A DNA stretch of 64,000 bases from positions 1 through 64,000 of the forward strand of contig CAJMNH010000008.1 in the NCBI GenBank assembly GCA_905214725.1. The letters run 5' to 3'. Shown here in pieces: positions 10,101-18,780 of this stretch. Within the stretch, counting starts at the first letter, position 1, and each line of letters begins with the position of its first letter. The position numbers and the translations under genes were made by a program. The DNA is from an uncultured bacterium (lineage in GTDB: Bacteria; Bacteroidota; Bacteroidia; Bacteroidales; Rikenellaceae). Below the pieces are notes generated by a model. The model worked only from the letters and a program-made list of their open reading frames with translations. It ran no database searches and was not told the origin of the DNA.

Positions 10101-10465
10101 AGTCGCGCACAGGCAAGGTCCGTAAGATGCACCTTAATCGCTGGACGCCCGAAACGGCCTCCACGGCAACCTATCCCGCCCTGCACTACGGTATTCACAA
10201 CAACAACAAACAGGAATTTTCGAGTCTGTTCCTCTATGACGCGACTTACATCCGTCTGAAAAATATCGAGATCGGTTACACGCTGCCCAAGGGATGGACC
10301 TCGAAGGCCGGCATTCAAAACGTCCGTATCTATGTACAAGGCCAGAATCTGCTCACGTTCGACCGGTTGGGCGATGTGGATATGGACCCTGAAATCAAGA
10401 ACGGCGACGGCAGTTGGTTCCCCGTACAACGCGTGATCAATCTGGGACTCAACATGACATTCTAA
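7196..10465 (+). CDS. SusC/RagA-family TonB-dependent outer-membrane transporter
   Basis: A 1,089-residue outer-membrane protein of normal SusC length. In order: signal peptide (to about residue 23), carboxypeptidase-regulatory-like domain (VTGFVKDDKGDPMVGVT), TonB-box region (EEVVVVGYN), plug domain with the SusC phrase LNIRGVSTYG and YGIRGANGVIIVTTK, and a 22-strand-type barrel ending in an aromatic residue (NLGLNMTF). It imports bulky nutrients such as glycans or peptides using TonB energy and is lidded by SusD. The susD gene follows after 25 bases. No glycoside hydrolase or protease is linked, so the nutrient cannot be named. Confidence 0.95.
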   Translation: MKKYCFLTLILCLFCLGEAAVASPGKAANAPAAATQSSKLTVTGFVKDDKGDPMVGVTLIVKGTNYGTVSSADGSYSIDIPYSEATLLVSYIGYAPQEINVSNRTKIDITLVEDSKALEEVVVVGYNIQKKETITGSIATITTKDLKQSPTANINNALAGRMPGLLVNQFTGGEPGNDAAQLNIRGVSTYGQSGVIMIVDGIERDMSYLAPDEIETFSILKDASATAPYGIRGANGVIIVTTKRGRKGEKPTVDFKASVGVSEPIRYPDYLGSADYATLYNEAMLHDNPSWTADAPGLFTQEAIDNYRHAKGDNSDGLGYNWDYFDYAFQPSVLQDYSLSVRGGTDRARYFILGSYYKQGGNYKYSNSDNANNFQRYNFRANVDVDATKRLKISVDLGARVTEYSYPGATAANIVSLANTQPPYLPIVLPNNGNEVNQTNFEENGGYLLYGDIDYRYNMLGQLTRTGFSKRTRRYLQGSFKLSHDLDFITKGLSVAAQFSYDTFNQHTIANNVATFGIGNLTYPGYSIWSLSNEYGSDDEWKNKAGYLIQNAAYSNVNQRTTDNAPNNSVSHGKPEGTSRFQARLDYKRKFGDHNVTAMLLYYMQNKIINNEVPYRYLGMSARATYDYKNKYLFEFNLGYNGSENFARGHRFGVFPAGSVGWVVSQEKFMKNVRWIDHLKLRASFGLVGNDQMPDNLRFAYLQYYSSSDNMQIFFGEKRDPLSTNLVEGVFANPSLTWEKSKKFNFGIDAEFFHQRLTLSIDVFKEHRYDILTSLKKDDKLGFPYIVGQTAPIINSGIVDNKGVEIELGWDGRIGHHFRYWIRPNFTFARNKVKYCNEISYIDSNGRDCPWRYQTGRRVGENFCYIFDHFVADQDEADRLNAMNGGSGFGMWGAVQPGDVVYKDMNGDGVINNYDRAAVGNPRLPEIQFGIPFGVSYKGLDFSMLWQGSALCSVQLSGPAVWDFPLYDQSRTGKVRKMHLNRWTPETASTATYPALHYGIHNNNKQEFSSLFLYDATYIRLKNIEIGYTLPKGWTSKAGIQNVRIYVQGQNLLTFDRLGDVDMDPEIKNGDGSWFPVQRVINLGLNMTF

Positions 10466-10490
10466 TCCATTCAAAATTTCATATACGACA

Positions 10491-12476
10491 ATGAAAAACA
10501 TACTGAAATATCTGTTCCTCTGCTGCTCGACATCCTTGTTGTTCGGCTGCGAGGACTACCTCGACAAGACTCCACAAGGAGACAAGACGGAAGCGGACGT
10601 ATTCACCCGTTTCAACGAAACCGAATCGCTGATCAACCGGCTCTATTTCTACGTTCGTGCAGCGGATCAACCGTTAGTGCATATCCGTTATTTCAGCGAC
10701 TCGACGCTCACAGACGAATGCGAAGGTTCGTCGGCCGAAAACGGTTGGTCGAACAAGTTCAACGAAGGCGACTGGGAGCCAGGAGCGAAACTCTACACAT
10801 CGTGCAACGCCACGACCAATGCCGGTGCCTGCCATACCTTCTGGCCGGCTCTTTATCAGGACATTCGCTGTGCAAACGTCATTCTGGAGGGAATCGCAAA
10901 GTACAATACGCCCGATTCGCAGATTCATCCCGGAACGATCGGACAACGTGTCGGCGAGGTCTATTTCCTGCGCGCCTATCTGCACTATTGCGTGCTGAAA
11001 AGCTACGGCGAATGCCCCTATGTGGACAAAACAGTCGATCCCAACAACCTGCCGACATTCGAGCGGGAAAATGTCCACTCGCTCGTCGAAAAGATTTGTC
11101 AAGACTGCGACGAAGCCTATAACCGCGTCCCTGAGCGTTATCTGGCCGAGCAGTTCGGCCGTGTCGAAAAGGGTACTTGTTTGGCGTTGAAGGCCATGGC
11201 GCGCTGGATCGCCGCTACGCCGCTCTACAACGGTTCGACGCTTAAAGGCGATAACCGAAACTATGCTTCCGAGTATCAGCGTTACGATGCAGCCCGTTGG
11301 GATGCAGCAGCAGCGGCGGCTAAAGCGGTGATCGACTACACGACCAATACCGGTGAGAAACGCTATGAACTCTATCAGGGACCGGATAAAAGTGTCACTA
11401 CCAATTTCGGCGATGTCGACGAAAGCAACGGCAAGGTCTACACCCGGCTGTGGGAATTGTTCAGCGGTATTACGGGACGAGCAATTCAAGCAAAGAAAGC
11501 CGAATGGATATGGTTCTTCCAGCAGGCCAAGACCGTCGGCTACCACAATGACATGTATCCCCCTTCGTCGCAGGGACAGGCACGTGAAGTTCCGGTTCAG
11601 GATCAAGTCGACGAATACGAGGTGATCGGTCCCGACGGCTACGGCTATCCGATTTATGCCCTCAAAGAGAATCACAAGGCACTCTACGGCAGTCTGATCT
11701 CCGAAGCGGATATGGCCAAGGCCTACGACGACGCCAACCCTTACGAGAACCGCGACCCGCGTTTCTACCGCGACATCACCTACCACGGCGCGATGTTCAA
11801 GGGCAAGTGGATCAATACGGCCTCGGGAGTCGACCAACTCAACGCCGCTAACTCGACCTCAACGGGTTATTTCACCCACAAATTCTTCGACGGCTACTAC
11901 ACCAAAGGTATGTCTGGTAGCGACTGGAACATGGACGGTCCGCTGATCCGCTTGGCGACGATCTACCTCGTCTACGCCGAGGCCGTCACCCGCTCGAAAG
12001 GCGCTACGGACGAAGTCTACAACATGATGAACGAACTGCGCGCCCGTTCGTTCATGGCGCCCATTCCGCCCGCCGCGAAGACCAACAACGAGCTGCTGCT
12101 CGACTACATTCTGCGCGAACGCCGCGTGGAACTCTACCACGAAAAGAGCCGCTTCTTCTCCACGCGCTTCTACCTCGAACCGACCAGCGCAGCCGAGCAG
12201 GCAAAAGAAGCGCAGTGGAATACATTGCAGGGCAGCAACGACGAGAAGGCGCAGCAGTATTTCGCCAAATACGGCGCTTACCCCAAGACACAGCACCGCA
12301 TCTGCGGCATGCGGCCCGTAGAGGATCCCAACGGCAAGATCGAGGTAGGCGGCAAGAAATACCGCATGGAACGCTTCTGGAAAGAAGATCGCGTTTTCCT
12401 CGAAAAGCATTACCTCTTCCCGATCCCGACCGAAGAGTTGCAACGCGCTAACATCCAACAGAATCCGAATTGGTAA
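10491..12476 (+). CDS. SusD/RagB-family nutrient-binding lipoprotein
   Basis: A 661-residue lipoprotein with the signal MKNILKYLFLCCSTSLLFGC and the typical mature start EDYLDKTPQGD. The helical TPR-like fold of SusD is indicated by the ALYQDIRCANVILEGI and VYFLRAYLHYCVLKSYGE regions. The C-terminal RagB/SusD phrases are LIRLATIYLVYAEAV and ILRERRVELYHE, and the protein ends in FPIPTEELQRANIQQNPNW, the usual terminus of the family. It forms the extracellular lid of the SusC channel encoded just before. At 661 residues it is longer than most SusD proteins, with extra sequence in the middle. The substrate is not known. Confidence 0.95.
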   Translation: MKNILKYLFLCCSTSLLFGCEDYLDKTPQGDKTEADVFTRFNETESLINRLYFYVRAADQPLVHIRYFSDSTLTDECEGSSAENGWSNKFNEGDWEPGAKLYTSCNATTNAGACHTFWPALYQDIRCANVILEGIAKYNTPDSQIHPGTIGQRVGEVYFLRAYLHYCVLKSYGECPYVDKTVDPNNLPTFERENVHSLVEKICQDCDEAYNRVPERYLAEQFGRVEKGTCLALKAMARWIAATPLYNGSTLKGDNRNYASEYQRYDAARWDAAAAAAKAVIDYTTNTGEKRYELYQGPDKSVTTNFGDVDESNGKVYTRLWELFSGITGRAIQAKKAEWIWFFQQAKTVGYHNDMYPPSSQGQAREVPVQDQVDEYEVIGPDGYGYPIYALKENHKALYGSLISEADMAKAYDDANPYENRDPRFYRDITYHGAMFKGKWINTASGVDQLNAANSTSTGYFTHKFFDGYYTKGMSGSDWNMDGPLIRLATIYLVYAEAVTRSKGATDEVYNMMNELRARSFMAPIPPAAKTNNELLLDYILRERRVELYHEKSRFFSTRFYLEPTSAAEQAKEAQWNTLQGSNDEKAQQYFAKYGAYPKTQHRICGMRPVEDPNGKIEVGGKKYRMERFWKEDRVFLEKHYLFPIPTEELQRANIQQNPNW

Positions 12477-12485
12477 CCAATCTTC

Positions 12486-12514
12486 AGACCAGATGTCCGA
12501 CGGGCATCTGGTCT
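12486..12514 (+). promoter_or_regulatory. Hairpin between susD and the phosphoesterase gene
   Basis: Ten-base arms (AGACCAGATG/CATCTGGTCT) without a T run. It may be an RNA-processing or attenuation point that lowers or stabilises parts of the transcript. Confidence 0.4.
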
Positions 12515-12534
12515 GCTAATAAAACGCAACTACT

Positions 12535-14127
12535 ATGAACATCCATTCGATCTTCGACCTGCTGCGACGCGCGACGTTCGCAGCATTGATCGCAACAATG
12601 GCCGCCTGCGGCGGCGACGACCCGATCATACCCGAACTCCCCAATCACGACAAAGGCGGCACGGAGGAGGGAAAACCCGAGATTACGCCCGATCAGGGCA
12701 TTACGCTCTATGGTCTGGTGAGTGACAGCGACGGAAAACCCCTCGAAGGAGTCGTCGTCAGCGACGGTTACAGCGTCGTCGCTACCGATAAGAAAGGCGT
12801 CTACCAAATCGTGCGCAACGCCAATGCCAAATACGTATTCATCTCCTCCCCTTCGGGCTACGAGATTCCCCAGCAGACCGGATTCGGCTCCTATCAGGGA
12901 ATCTATCAGGCGGCGAACTCCATCACGGGCAGTAGTACGAAGCCCTACCGCGCCGATTTCTCGCTCGCGAAACTCGCCCAAAGCGACACCCGCTTCCTCC
13001 TCTTCGGACTGGGCGATCCGCAGCCCGACAACAACGACCATATTCAGCGTTTCCGCACGGAGGCCGTGCCCGACATCAAGAAGATCAAAGCCAACTATAC
13101 GATCCCGACCGTCGGCATTGCCTTGGGCGATATTTTAGGCAAAGGCGACGCACAAACCTTCATGTCGATGAAACGCGCGCTGGGCGAAACGGGCGTTCCC
13201 TTCTTCACCACCATCGGCAACCACGACAAGAGCTCGGTCGACTACACGGGCGATACCTACCGCGACGTTCTCGGCCCGCGATGGTACTCGTTCAACCGCG
13301 GCGAAGTGCATTTCGTGGCGATGGACAACATCATTTTCACCGGTCAGGAGTACACCGGCGGATTCACCGACGAACAGATGGAGTGGCTCGAAAAAGACCT
13401 CAATTTCGTCCCCACGAGCAAAATGATCGTACTCTATTACCACATTCCGCTGCGCGACAACACGAACTACCGCAACCGCCAGAAGGTGCTCGACCTGATT
13501 TCCAAATACAAGAATCCCACGCTGATGTGCGCCCATACACACTACTTCCAACCCTATCACATGAAGTCGCATAACATCTTCGAACGCATCCACGGCGGTA
13601 CATGCGGCTATTTCTGGCGTTCGAACTGCGGCGGCGACGGCGCGCCCAACGGCTTCATGGTTTATGAAATCGACGGGACGAAGATCGTCGACACCTATTT
13701 CAAGGCATCGCAGCGCCCCGACGATCACCAGATCCGGCTCTATCGCGGAGATGCGGTCTTCGCAGGGCCTTATGCCACCTATAAATACGATCTGGGGACG
13801 GATGTCGTCGTAGCCAACGTCTTCGCCGCCGATATGGACGGTACGGCGTGGAAAGTGGAACTCTCCGAAGACGGCGGCAAAACGTGGAACGCCATGAGCC
13901 AGATCGCGCAAAATTACGGCGACCGCTGGATTCGCGGTTACCACATCGGCGTGGTGCACCATCCCGTCGAGAGCGGCACGAGTCCCTGCTACCACCAGTA
14001 CCAATATAAGTTGAAGAACGCAGCCGCAACCGACATCGAGGTGCGTGCGACAGGCGGATTCGAGCACGTATATACACAAACCCATTTCACAGCGAACAAC
14101 GACTTCTCGGAAGCGGAAAGCTACTAA
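12535..14127 (+). CDS. Calcineurin-like metallophosphoesterase lipoprotein
   Basis: A 530-residue predicted lipoprotein (Cys near residue 24, AACGGDD). An N-terminal Ig-like domain (GKPLEGVVVSDGYSVVATDKKGVYQI) resembles the MetallophosN region. The phosphoesterase core shows the metal-binding motif series GLGDPQ, LGDILGKGD, IGNHDKSS and AHTHYFQ, with Asp, His and Asn ligands all present. A C-terminal beta domain (AADMDGTAWKVELSEDGGKTWN) resembles MetallophosC. Relatives hydrolyse phosphomonoesters or diesters outside the inner membrane. It ends the SusC/SusD block, 58 bases after susD with a hairpin between, and is followed by a strong terminator. It may release phosphate or a phosphorylated ligand for the transporter, but this is inference. 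Confidence 0.88.
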   Translation: MNIHSIFDLLRRATFAALIATMAACGGDDPIIPELPNHDKGGTEEGKPEITPDQGITLYGLVSDSDGKPLEGVVVSDGYSVVATDKKGVYQIVRNANAKYVFISSPSGYEIPQQTGFGSYQGIYQAANSITGSSTKPYRADFSLAKLAQSDTRFLLFGLGDPQPDNNDHIQRFRTEAVPDIKKIKANYTIPTVGIALGDILGKGDAQTFMSMKRALGETGVPFFTTIGNHDKSSVDYTGDTYRDVLGPRWYSFNRGEVHFVAMDNIIFTGQEYTGGFTDEQMEWLEKDLNFVPTSKMIVLYYHIPLRDNTNYRNRQKVLDLISKYKNPTLMCAHTHYFQPYHMKSHNIFERIHGGTCGYFWRSNCGGDGAPNGFMVYEIDGTKIVDTYFKASQRPDDHQIRLYRGDAVFAGPYATYKYDLGTDVVVANVFAADMDGTAWKVELSEDGGKTWNAMSQIAQNYGDRWIRGYHIGVVHHPVESGTSPCYHQYQYKLKNAAATDIEVRATGGFEHVYTQTHFTANNDFSEAESY

Positions 14128-14143
14128 CCGCGCGAATCTGCAC

Positions 14144-14185
14144 AAACGAACGGACTGCCCTTGTCGGGCAGTCCGTTCGTTTTTC
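14144..14185 (+). terminator. Rho-independent terminator of the SusC/SusD locus
   Basis: Perfect 17-base arms (14144-14160 and 14166-14182) around a 5-base loop, followed by T. It ends the block beginning at 4715. Confidence 0.9.
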
Positions 14186-14509
14186 GAAGGAGGGGCTCAT
14201 GCAGACGAAACACACGGTCCGTTAGGTACGAATATCCCGTTACACGCCAGCCAAGACCGAAGCGGAACAAGGGATTCATCTGCATAATATCTTCGCCATA
14301 ACTTCGTTATTTTAAAGAAAATATGTTATCTTTCCCTTAGAAAAACGAACGTCTTCGCAACGGCGCTGAAGAGTTCCGCGGAAAATACGAAAAACAGACA
14401 AGATCGGTTGTCCCCGTGCAGAATCACTCCCAAAGACGTCGATCGCCGATTCGACGGATAAGGAATGGCTTTTGCTGCGGACACGAATAAAACATTTCAA
14501 AATACAATT
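14186..14509. other. Intergenic region upstream of the pirin gene
   Basis: No gene is seen in these 324 bases. TATCTTTC at 14327-14334 is one base off the -7 consensus and could drive the pirin gene with a leader of about 170 bases. No clear -33 box. Confidence 0.4.
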
Positions 14510-15220
14510 ATGGAGAAAATCATTCATCGGGCCGTTACGCGCGGCTATTTCGACCACGGCTGGTTGCAAACCTATCACACGTTCAGTTTTGCAGACTATC
14601 ACAATCCGCAACGGATGCATTTCGGCGCACTGCGCGTGCTGAACGACGACACCGTAGCGGGCGGAGAAGGCTTCGGCTCGCATCCGCACGACAACATGGA
14701 GATCGTCTCGATCCCCCTGTCGGGAGAGTTGCGCCATCAGGACAGCATGGGTTACGGCGAAGTGCTGCATCCCGGCGAGATACAGGTGATGTCGGCCGGC
14801 ACGGGAATCGTTCACAGCGAATTCAACAACCTGCACGACCGCGAGGTGAAATTCCTGCAAATCTGGATCTTCCCCGACCGCGACGGATTGACGCCCCGCT
14901 ACGAACAGATCCGGCTTGCAAAGGCCGAACCCGACCGGCTGCGCCTGATTGTCGCGCCTGAAGGTCACGGCGGCGAGCACGTGGGATGGATTCATCAGAA
15001 GGCATGGCTCTCGACGCTCGACCTGACGCCCGATGCCGAGGTAACTTACGAACTGCACAGCCCCAACCACGGCGTCTACGTATTCGTGCTGGAAGGAACC
15101 GTCGATGCGGCCGGCGAAACGCTCTTGCAGCGCGACGGAATGGGCATCCGTCAGACGGAACGCTTCATGCTGCGCGGCGGTGAAAATTCGCGCGTCCTGC
15201 TGATCGAAGTGCCGATGTGA
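14510..15220 (+). CDS. Pirin-family protein (YhhW-like, quercetinase-type cupin)
   Basis: A 236-residue cytosolic bicupin of the pirin family. The metal site of the N-terminal cupin is visible as SHPHDNMEI (two His and a Glu) and GIVHSEFN (third His). The phrase GELRHQDSMG is typical of YhhW. YhhW and human pirin show quercetin 2,3-dioxygenase activity in vitro, but the natural role in gut bacteria is unclear. The ATG at 14510 is chosen because homology starts at MEKIIHRA; the frame is open upstream to 14465. It may be co-transcribed with the LUD gene 46 bases downstream. Confidence 0.9.
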   Translation: MEKIIHRAVTRGYFDHGWLQTYHTFSFADYHNPQRMHFGALRVLNDDTVAGGEGFGSHPHDNMEIVSIPLSGELRHQDSMGYGEVLHPGEIQVMSAGTGIVHSEFNNLHDREVKFLQIWIFPDRDGLTPRYEQIRLAKAEPDRLRLIVAPEGHGGEHVGWIHQKAWLSTLDLTPDAEVTYELHSPNHGVYVFVLEGTVDAAGETLLQRDGMGIRQTERFMLRGGENSRVLLIEVPM

Positions 15221-15266
15221 TGCGCCGGATCGGCATAAAACAGATCTCTTTACCGAAAACTTTTCC

Positions 15267-15917
15267 ATGCAAAACGAACCCTCCGACTCCCTGATACGGC
15301 TCGACGCCTGTGCCCGGAAACTCCGCAGGCACGGCTTCGAGGCCGTAATCGCCGGTAATCTCGCCGAAGCGGGCCGACTGCTGCGCGACGAGATCGGCCG
15401 CTGCGCCCCGCAGTCGATCTCCTACGGCGATTCGGTGACGCTCCGCGCCACGGGGATCGTCGACGAACTGCGCAGCGGCCGACAATACGAATTCATCGAC
15501 GGCTTCGACCCTACCCTTCCGCGTCCCGAACAACTCGAAGTACGGCGGCGGGGATTACTGGCCGACTTTTTCATGACGGGCGTCAACGCCGTCACGCTCG
15601 ACGGTTCGCTCTACTGGGTCGATATGGTGGGGAACCGCGTGGCGCCCGTGATCTTCGGGCCGCGCCGCGTCGTGCTGCTGGCCGGACGCAACAAGATCGT
15701 CGCCACGCAGGCCGAAGCCGAACGGCGTGTCCGCGAAATCGCCGGACCGAAGAATGTCGCCCGTCATCCGGGATTCCATACGCCCTGTGCCGCGACGGGC
15801 GTTTGCGCCGACTGCAACTCGCCGCAACGCATCTGCAATGCACGCGTATCGCTCGAACGGTGTTACCCCGCCGGACGGATTCTCGTGTTATTGATCGATG
15901 GAGATTTAGGCCTCTAA
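15267..15917 (+). CDS. LUD-domain protein (LutC/YkgG-like)
   Basis: A 216-residue cytosolic protein of the LUD family, related to LutC of the lactate-oxidation complex. The family phrase is LDGSLYWVDMVGNRVAPVIFGP, with an earlier SYGDSVTLRATGI. Near the C-terminus four Cys (TPCAATGVCADCNSPQRIC) suggest a metal or Fe-S site, seen in stand-alone LUD proteins rather than in LutC itself. No lutA or lutB is adjacent, so a role in lactate use is not supported by context. It converges with the MFS gene, the two reading frames overlapping by four bases at 15914-15917. Confidence 0.85.
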   Translation: MQNEPSDSLIRLDACARKLRRHGFEAVIAGNLAEAGRLLRDEIGRCAPQSISYGDSVTLRATGIVDELRSGRQYEFIDGFDPTLPRPEQLEVRRRGLLADFFMTGVNAVTLDGSLYWVDMVGNRVAPVIFGPRRVVLLAGRNKIVATQAEAERRVREIAGPKNVARHPGFHTPCAATGVCADCNSPQRICNARVSLERCYPAGRILVLLIDGDLGL

Positions 15918-17323
15918 GCGCGCTTCCCGCGACGCAACGATTCGGGCAGCGCCAGCGAAATACGAGTGCTGCTGGCCAATGCGCCGATGCAGGCCAGTGA
16001 AGCGGAGACGTAGAGCGCGATGTGCGTGCTGTTCGACGGAAAGAGGTGGAAGAAGAGCGCCATGAGCGCCGCGCCCGTCGTCTGACCGATAAGGCGCGCC
16101 GTGGCGAGCATTCCGCTGGCCGAACCGCTGCGATAGGCCGGAGCCGAAGCGATGAGGATGCTGTTGTTGGGCGACTGAAACAGTCCGAAACCGGCACCGC
16201 ATACTACCAGCCGCCAAATAATCGCCCCGTCGGTCGGGTGAGCAGGCAGCAGAGCCAGCAACAACAAACCGGTCGCCATGACCGCCAATCCGACGCCGCC
16301 CAGAATTCCCGCATGGACGCGTTCGACCAGCATTCCCGCCACAGGCGCGACAACGACGATCACGGCCGGCCATGCCGTGAGTAACAAACCGGTCTGGACA
16401 TCGCTGTAACCCAACTCCTTCTGTAAGAAAAACGGCAGGGCCACCATGGCCAGCATCTGCGCCACGAAGGAGCAGATCGAGGTAAAGACCGACAAGGAAA
16501 AGATCGGGATGCGCAGCAGGTCGAACGGCAGCAGCGGAAAGGGTTTCCGAAGTTGGCTGCGCACGAAAAAATAGGCGATCACACAGAATGCCGCGACGCC
16601 GCAGGCGACGATGCGCGGATCGAGCCGGTGCGAAAACCCCTCGACCGAAGCGATCAGCAGGCCGAACGTGAGGGCGTTCATCACGCCGTCGCGCCAGTCG
16701 AAGCGGCGGTCGGAGAGTTTAACGGGATTGTGCGGAACGAAACGGGCGCTGAGCCAGATCGCCGCGATTCCGATAGGGATGTTGATGGCGAACAGCCAGT
16801 GCCACGACGCGACCGAAAGGATGGCGGCGGCAAGCGTCGGCCCCGCCACAGAAGCGATGGCGACTACCGTAGCGTTGATACCCATGCCGCGGCCCAGTTG
16901 ATCGCGCGGATAAATGATGCGAATGATCGAGGTGTTGATGCTCATCACCGCAGCACCACCGAAGCCCTGAATCACACGCATGGCGATCAGCATCCCGAGC
17001 GAATCGGCAAAAACGCAACCCAACGACGAAAGGGTGAAAAGCACCAATCCGCCGATGTAGATACGACGATAGCCGACAACGTCGCCCAGCGTCGAGAAAC
17101 TCAGCAGCGAGACGACGATCGCCAACTGGTAGGCATTGACCACCCAGATCGAATTGGCCGACGAAACGCCCAGTTCATGGGCGATGGTCGGCAGCGCAAC
17201 GTTGGCGATCGTACCGTCCAGCACCGACAGCGCCACGCCGAACGTAACGGCCAGAATCGCCCACAGGCGATGCGGCATCGGCAGCCCGTTCCATTCGGTA
17301 TCTCCTACGATCTGTTCTGTCAT
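15914..17323 (-). CDS. MFS drug exporter, DHA2 (EmrB/QacA-like) family
   Basis: A 469-residue inner-membrane protein with about 14 hydrophobic helices, the DHA2 layout. Motif D1 is seen as SVLDGTIANVALPTI, motif A as LGDVVGYRRIY, and the antiporter motif C as SVAGPTLAAAI. Members export drugs, bile acids or dyes using the proton gradient. No membrane-fusion (EmrA) or outer-membrane partner is adjacent, so it probably acts alone in the inner membrane. A -7-like TACTTTTG on the minus strand (17350-17357) lies just upstream of the start. Substrate is not known. Confidence 0.9.
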   Translation of the reverse strand: MTEQIVGDTEWNGLPMPHRLWAILAVTFGVALSVLDGTIANVALPTIAHELGVSSANSIWVVNAYQLAIVVSLLSFSTLGDVVGYRRIYIGGLVLFTLSSLGCVFADSLGMLIAMRVIQGFGGAAVMSINTSIIRIIYPRDQLGRGMGINATVVAIASVAGPTLAAAILSVASWHWLFAINIPIGIAAIWLSARFVPHNPVKLSDRRFDWRDGVMNALTFGLLIASVEGFSHRLDPRIVACGVAAFCVIAYFFVRSQLRKPFPLLPFDLLRIPIFSLSVFTSICSFVAQMLAMVALPFFLQKELGYSDVQTGLLLTAWPAVIVVVAPVAGMLVERVHAGILGGVGLAVMATGLLLLALLPAHPTDGAIIWRLVVCGAGFGLFQSPNNSILIASAPAYRSGSASGMLATARLIGQTTGAALMALFFHLFPSNSTHIALYVSASLACIGALASSTRISLALPESLRRGKRA

Positions 17324-17349
17324 GCTTTCTGCACTACGATTTCAACTGA

Positions 17350-17357
17350 CAAAAGTA
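17350..17357 (-). promoter_or_regulatory. Putative -7 element of the MFS gene
   Basis: TACTTTTG on the minus strand, about 27 bases before the MFS start. No good -33 box was found. Confidence 0.45.
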
Positions 17358-17399
17358 CAATTTTTTGTCGGAAACCCTTCCCGAAAAGGGGAAATTACC

Positions 17400-17407
17400 T
17401 ATATTTG
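17400..17407 (+). promoter_or_regulatory. Putative -7 element of the nitroreductase gene
   Basis: TATATTTG, 45 bases before the ATG at 17452; divergent from the MFS promoter. Confidence 0.5.
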
Positions 17408-17451
17408 CTCAGATGACTGTTTTCATTGTCTAATACCAAAACCGTGCAACT

Positions 17452-18111
17452 ATGAAAAACTTACTTTTTGCAACAGCCGCTCTTCTGGGAGCATGCGCAG
17501 CGCAACCGCCCAAGCCGGCGGCCACGTCCGTCGATATGACCGAGACCATCACGCTCGTCGCACCCGAAGCCAAAGGCGGCGCCACGATCAACGAAGCGCT
17601 CGCTGCGCGCCGTTCGTGGCGGGAGTTCGGACCGGAGAAACTGACGCTCGAAGAACTTTCGGGCGTATTGTGGGCCGCCGCAGGGGAGAACCGCGCAGAC
17701 GGGCAGCTGACGGCTCCTTCGGCGCTGGCGCTCTACCCCGTCACGGTCTATGCCGTCTTCGAAGAGGGAATCTACCGTTATGACGGCCACAACAAAACGT
17801 TGACCCGCGTGGCCGAGGGCGATCACCGCGCAGCCGCCGGACGCCAGCCTTTCGTAGCGACCGCACCGCTCAATCTGGTCTACATCGCCGATCTCCAGAC
17901 CTACGAAGGCAAAGGAATCCCCGAAGAGAACGTAGTGGCTCTCTGCGGCATGGATGCCGCCGGCTATGCCGAAAATGTCAACCTCTATACCGCCGGTCAC
18001 GGCCTGCGTTCGATCACGCGCGGCAGCGCGGCAGCCGACGAACTGCTCTCGACGCTGCAACTCGATCCGGCGCGTTACCGCTTTATTCTGGCGCAGTCGG
18101 TCGGCAAGTGA
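17452..18111 (+). CDS. Nitroreductase-family lipoprotein (SagB/ThcOx-like)
   Basis: A 219-residue protein with a lipoprotein signal (MKNLLFATAALLGAC). The mature part has the nitroreductase FMN-binding opening (ALAARRSWREFGPEKLTLEELSGVLWAA), followed by TAPSALALYPVTVYAVFEEGIYRY, which resembles SagB-type oxidases. A GxGxxxxG-like segment (LYTAGHGLRSITRG) lies near the C-terminus. These flavoproteins oxidise or reduce small substrates, usually in the cytosol; a lipidated, exported form is found in Bacteroidales. It stands alone with a terminator after it. Substrate unknown. Confidence 0.85.
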   Translation: MKNLLFATAALLGACAAQPPKPAATSVDMTETITLVAPEAKGGATINEALAARRSWREFGPEKLTLEELSGVLWAAAGENRADGQLTAPSALALYPVTVYAVFEEGIYRYDGHNKTLTRVAEGDHRAAAGRQPFVATAPLNLVYIADLQTYEGKGIPEENVVALCGMDAAGYAENVNLYTAGHGLRSITRGSAAADELLSTLQLDPARYRFILAQSVGK

Positions 18112-18120
18112 TCCGACGGA

Positions 18121-18160
18121 CAACAAAAAAGCCGGACTCGACGAGTCCGGCTTTTTTTGT
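18121..18160. terminator. Bidirectional terminator
   Basis: GCCGGACTCG/CGAGTCCGGC arms flanked by A-run and T-run, between the converging nitroreductase and beta-barrel genes. Confidence 0.9.
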
Positions 18161-18175
18161 TCGGGTTATCCACTT

Positions 18176-18640
18176 TTAGAACCGATAGGCAGCACCTATG
18201 GTGATAATCAGCGGATTGCTCCAATTCTTGTGAGTCTCGATCATGTACTTCAATCCGGCGGTAACGTCCCAACGGTCGGCAACCGCATAATCGAAACCGG
18301 CGCCGAGGTTGATACCGGCCGACCAATCGCCGAAATCATTGACGCTGATACCCGCCAGCGGATAGAGATTCCAACGGTCGGCTACGGGAAAGAGATACTG
18401 CACGTCGCAGTTCAGATCGATCGAACAGCCGTCGTGGCAGAGAATCGTCAACGCCGGCTCCAGCCGCAGCTGATCGAGGACGTTGTAACGTGCGGCGGCT
18501 CCGATACCGAAAACCGTATCGGTATCCCATGCCGTGTAGATGTTTACGCGCGGTACAATCGCCCAGTCGCCCTTATCTTGCGCCGAAGCCGTGGTGGAAA
18601 TGCAAACGGCAGCCGCAAGCAACAAAAATAATTTTTTCAT
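18176..18640 (-). CDS. Small outer-membrane beta-barrel protein
   Basis: A 154-residue protein with a signal peptide cut after TASAQ. The mature part alternates polar and hydrophobic residues as amphipathic strands (FGIGAAARYNV, NLYPLAGISVN, INLGAGFDYAV, IITIGAAYRF), and the last residue is Phe, the usual sign recognised by the BAM machinery. The length fits an eight-stranded barrel of the OmpA/OmpX type. No catalytic motif is seen. It is monocistronic, ending at the terminator shared with the nitroreductase gene. Function is unknown; structural or porin-like roles are possible. Confidence 0.75.
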   Translation of the reverse strand: MKKLFLLLAAAVCISTTASAQDKGDWAIVPRVNIYTAWDTDTVFGIGAAARYNVLDQLRLEPALTILCHDGCSIDLNCDVQYLFPVADRWNLYPLAGISVNDFGDWSAGINLGAGFDYAVADRWDVTAGLKYMIETHKNWSNPLIITIGAAYRF

Positions 18641-18731
18641 CTTTCTATACAGATTTTAAATTCCGATTCCCAAAAATAGAAAAAATTCTGCCAAATTATC
18701 AATCTTTTTCAATAGAATCCGACTTTTTTAC

Positions 18732-18764
18732 CACGAACAGCCCGTTTTAGAGGGGCTGTTCGTG
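18732..18764. terminator. Hairpin after ppdK
   Basis: Perfect 12-base arms with a 9-base loop (CACGAACAGCCC and complement), close after the ppdK stop. There is no T run on the ppdK-transcript side, so termination is likely but not certain. Confidence 0.5.
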
Positions 18765-18780
18765 ATTATCAGGCTCTTGT

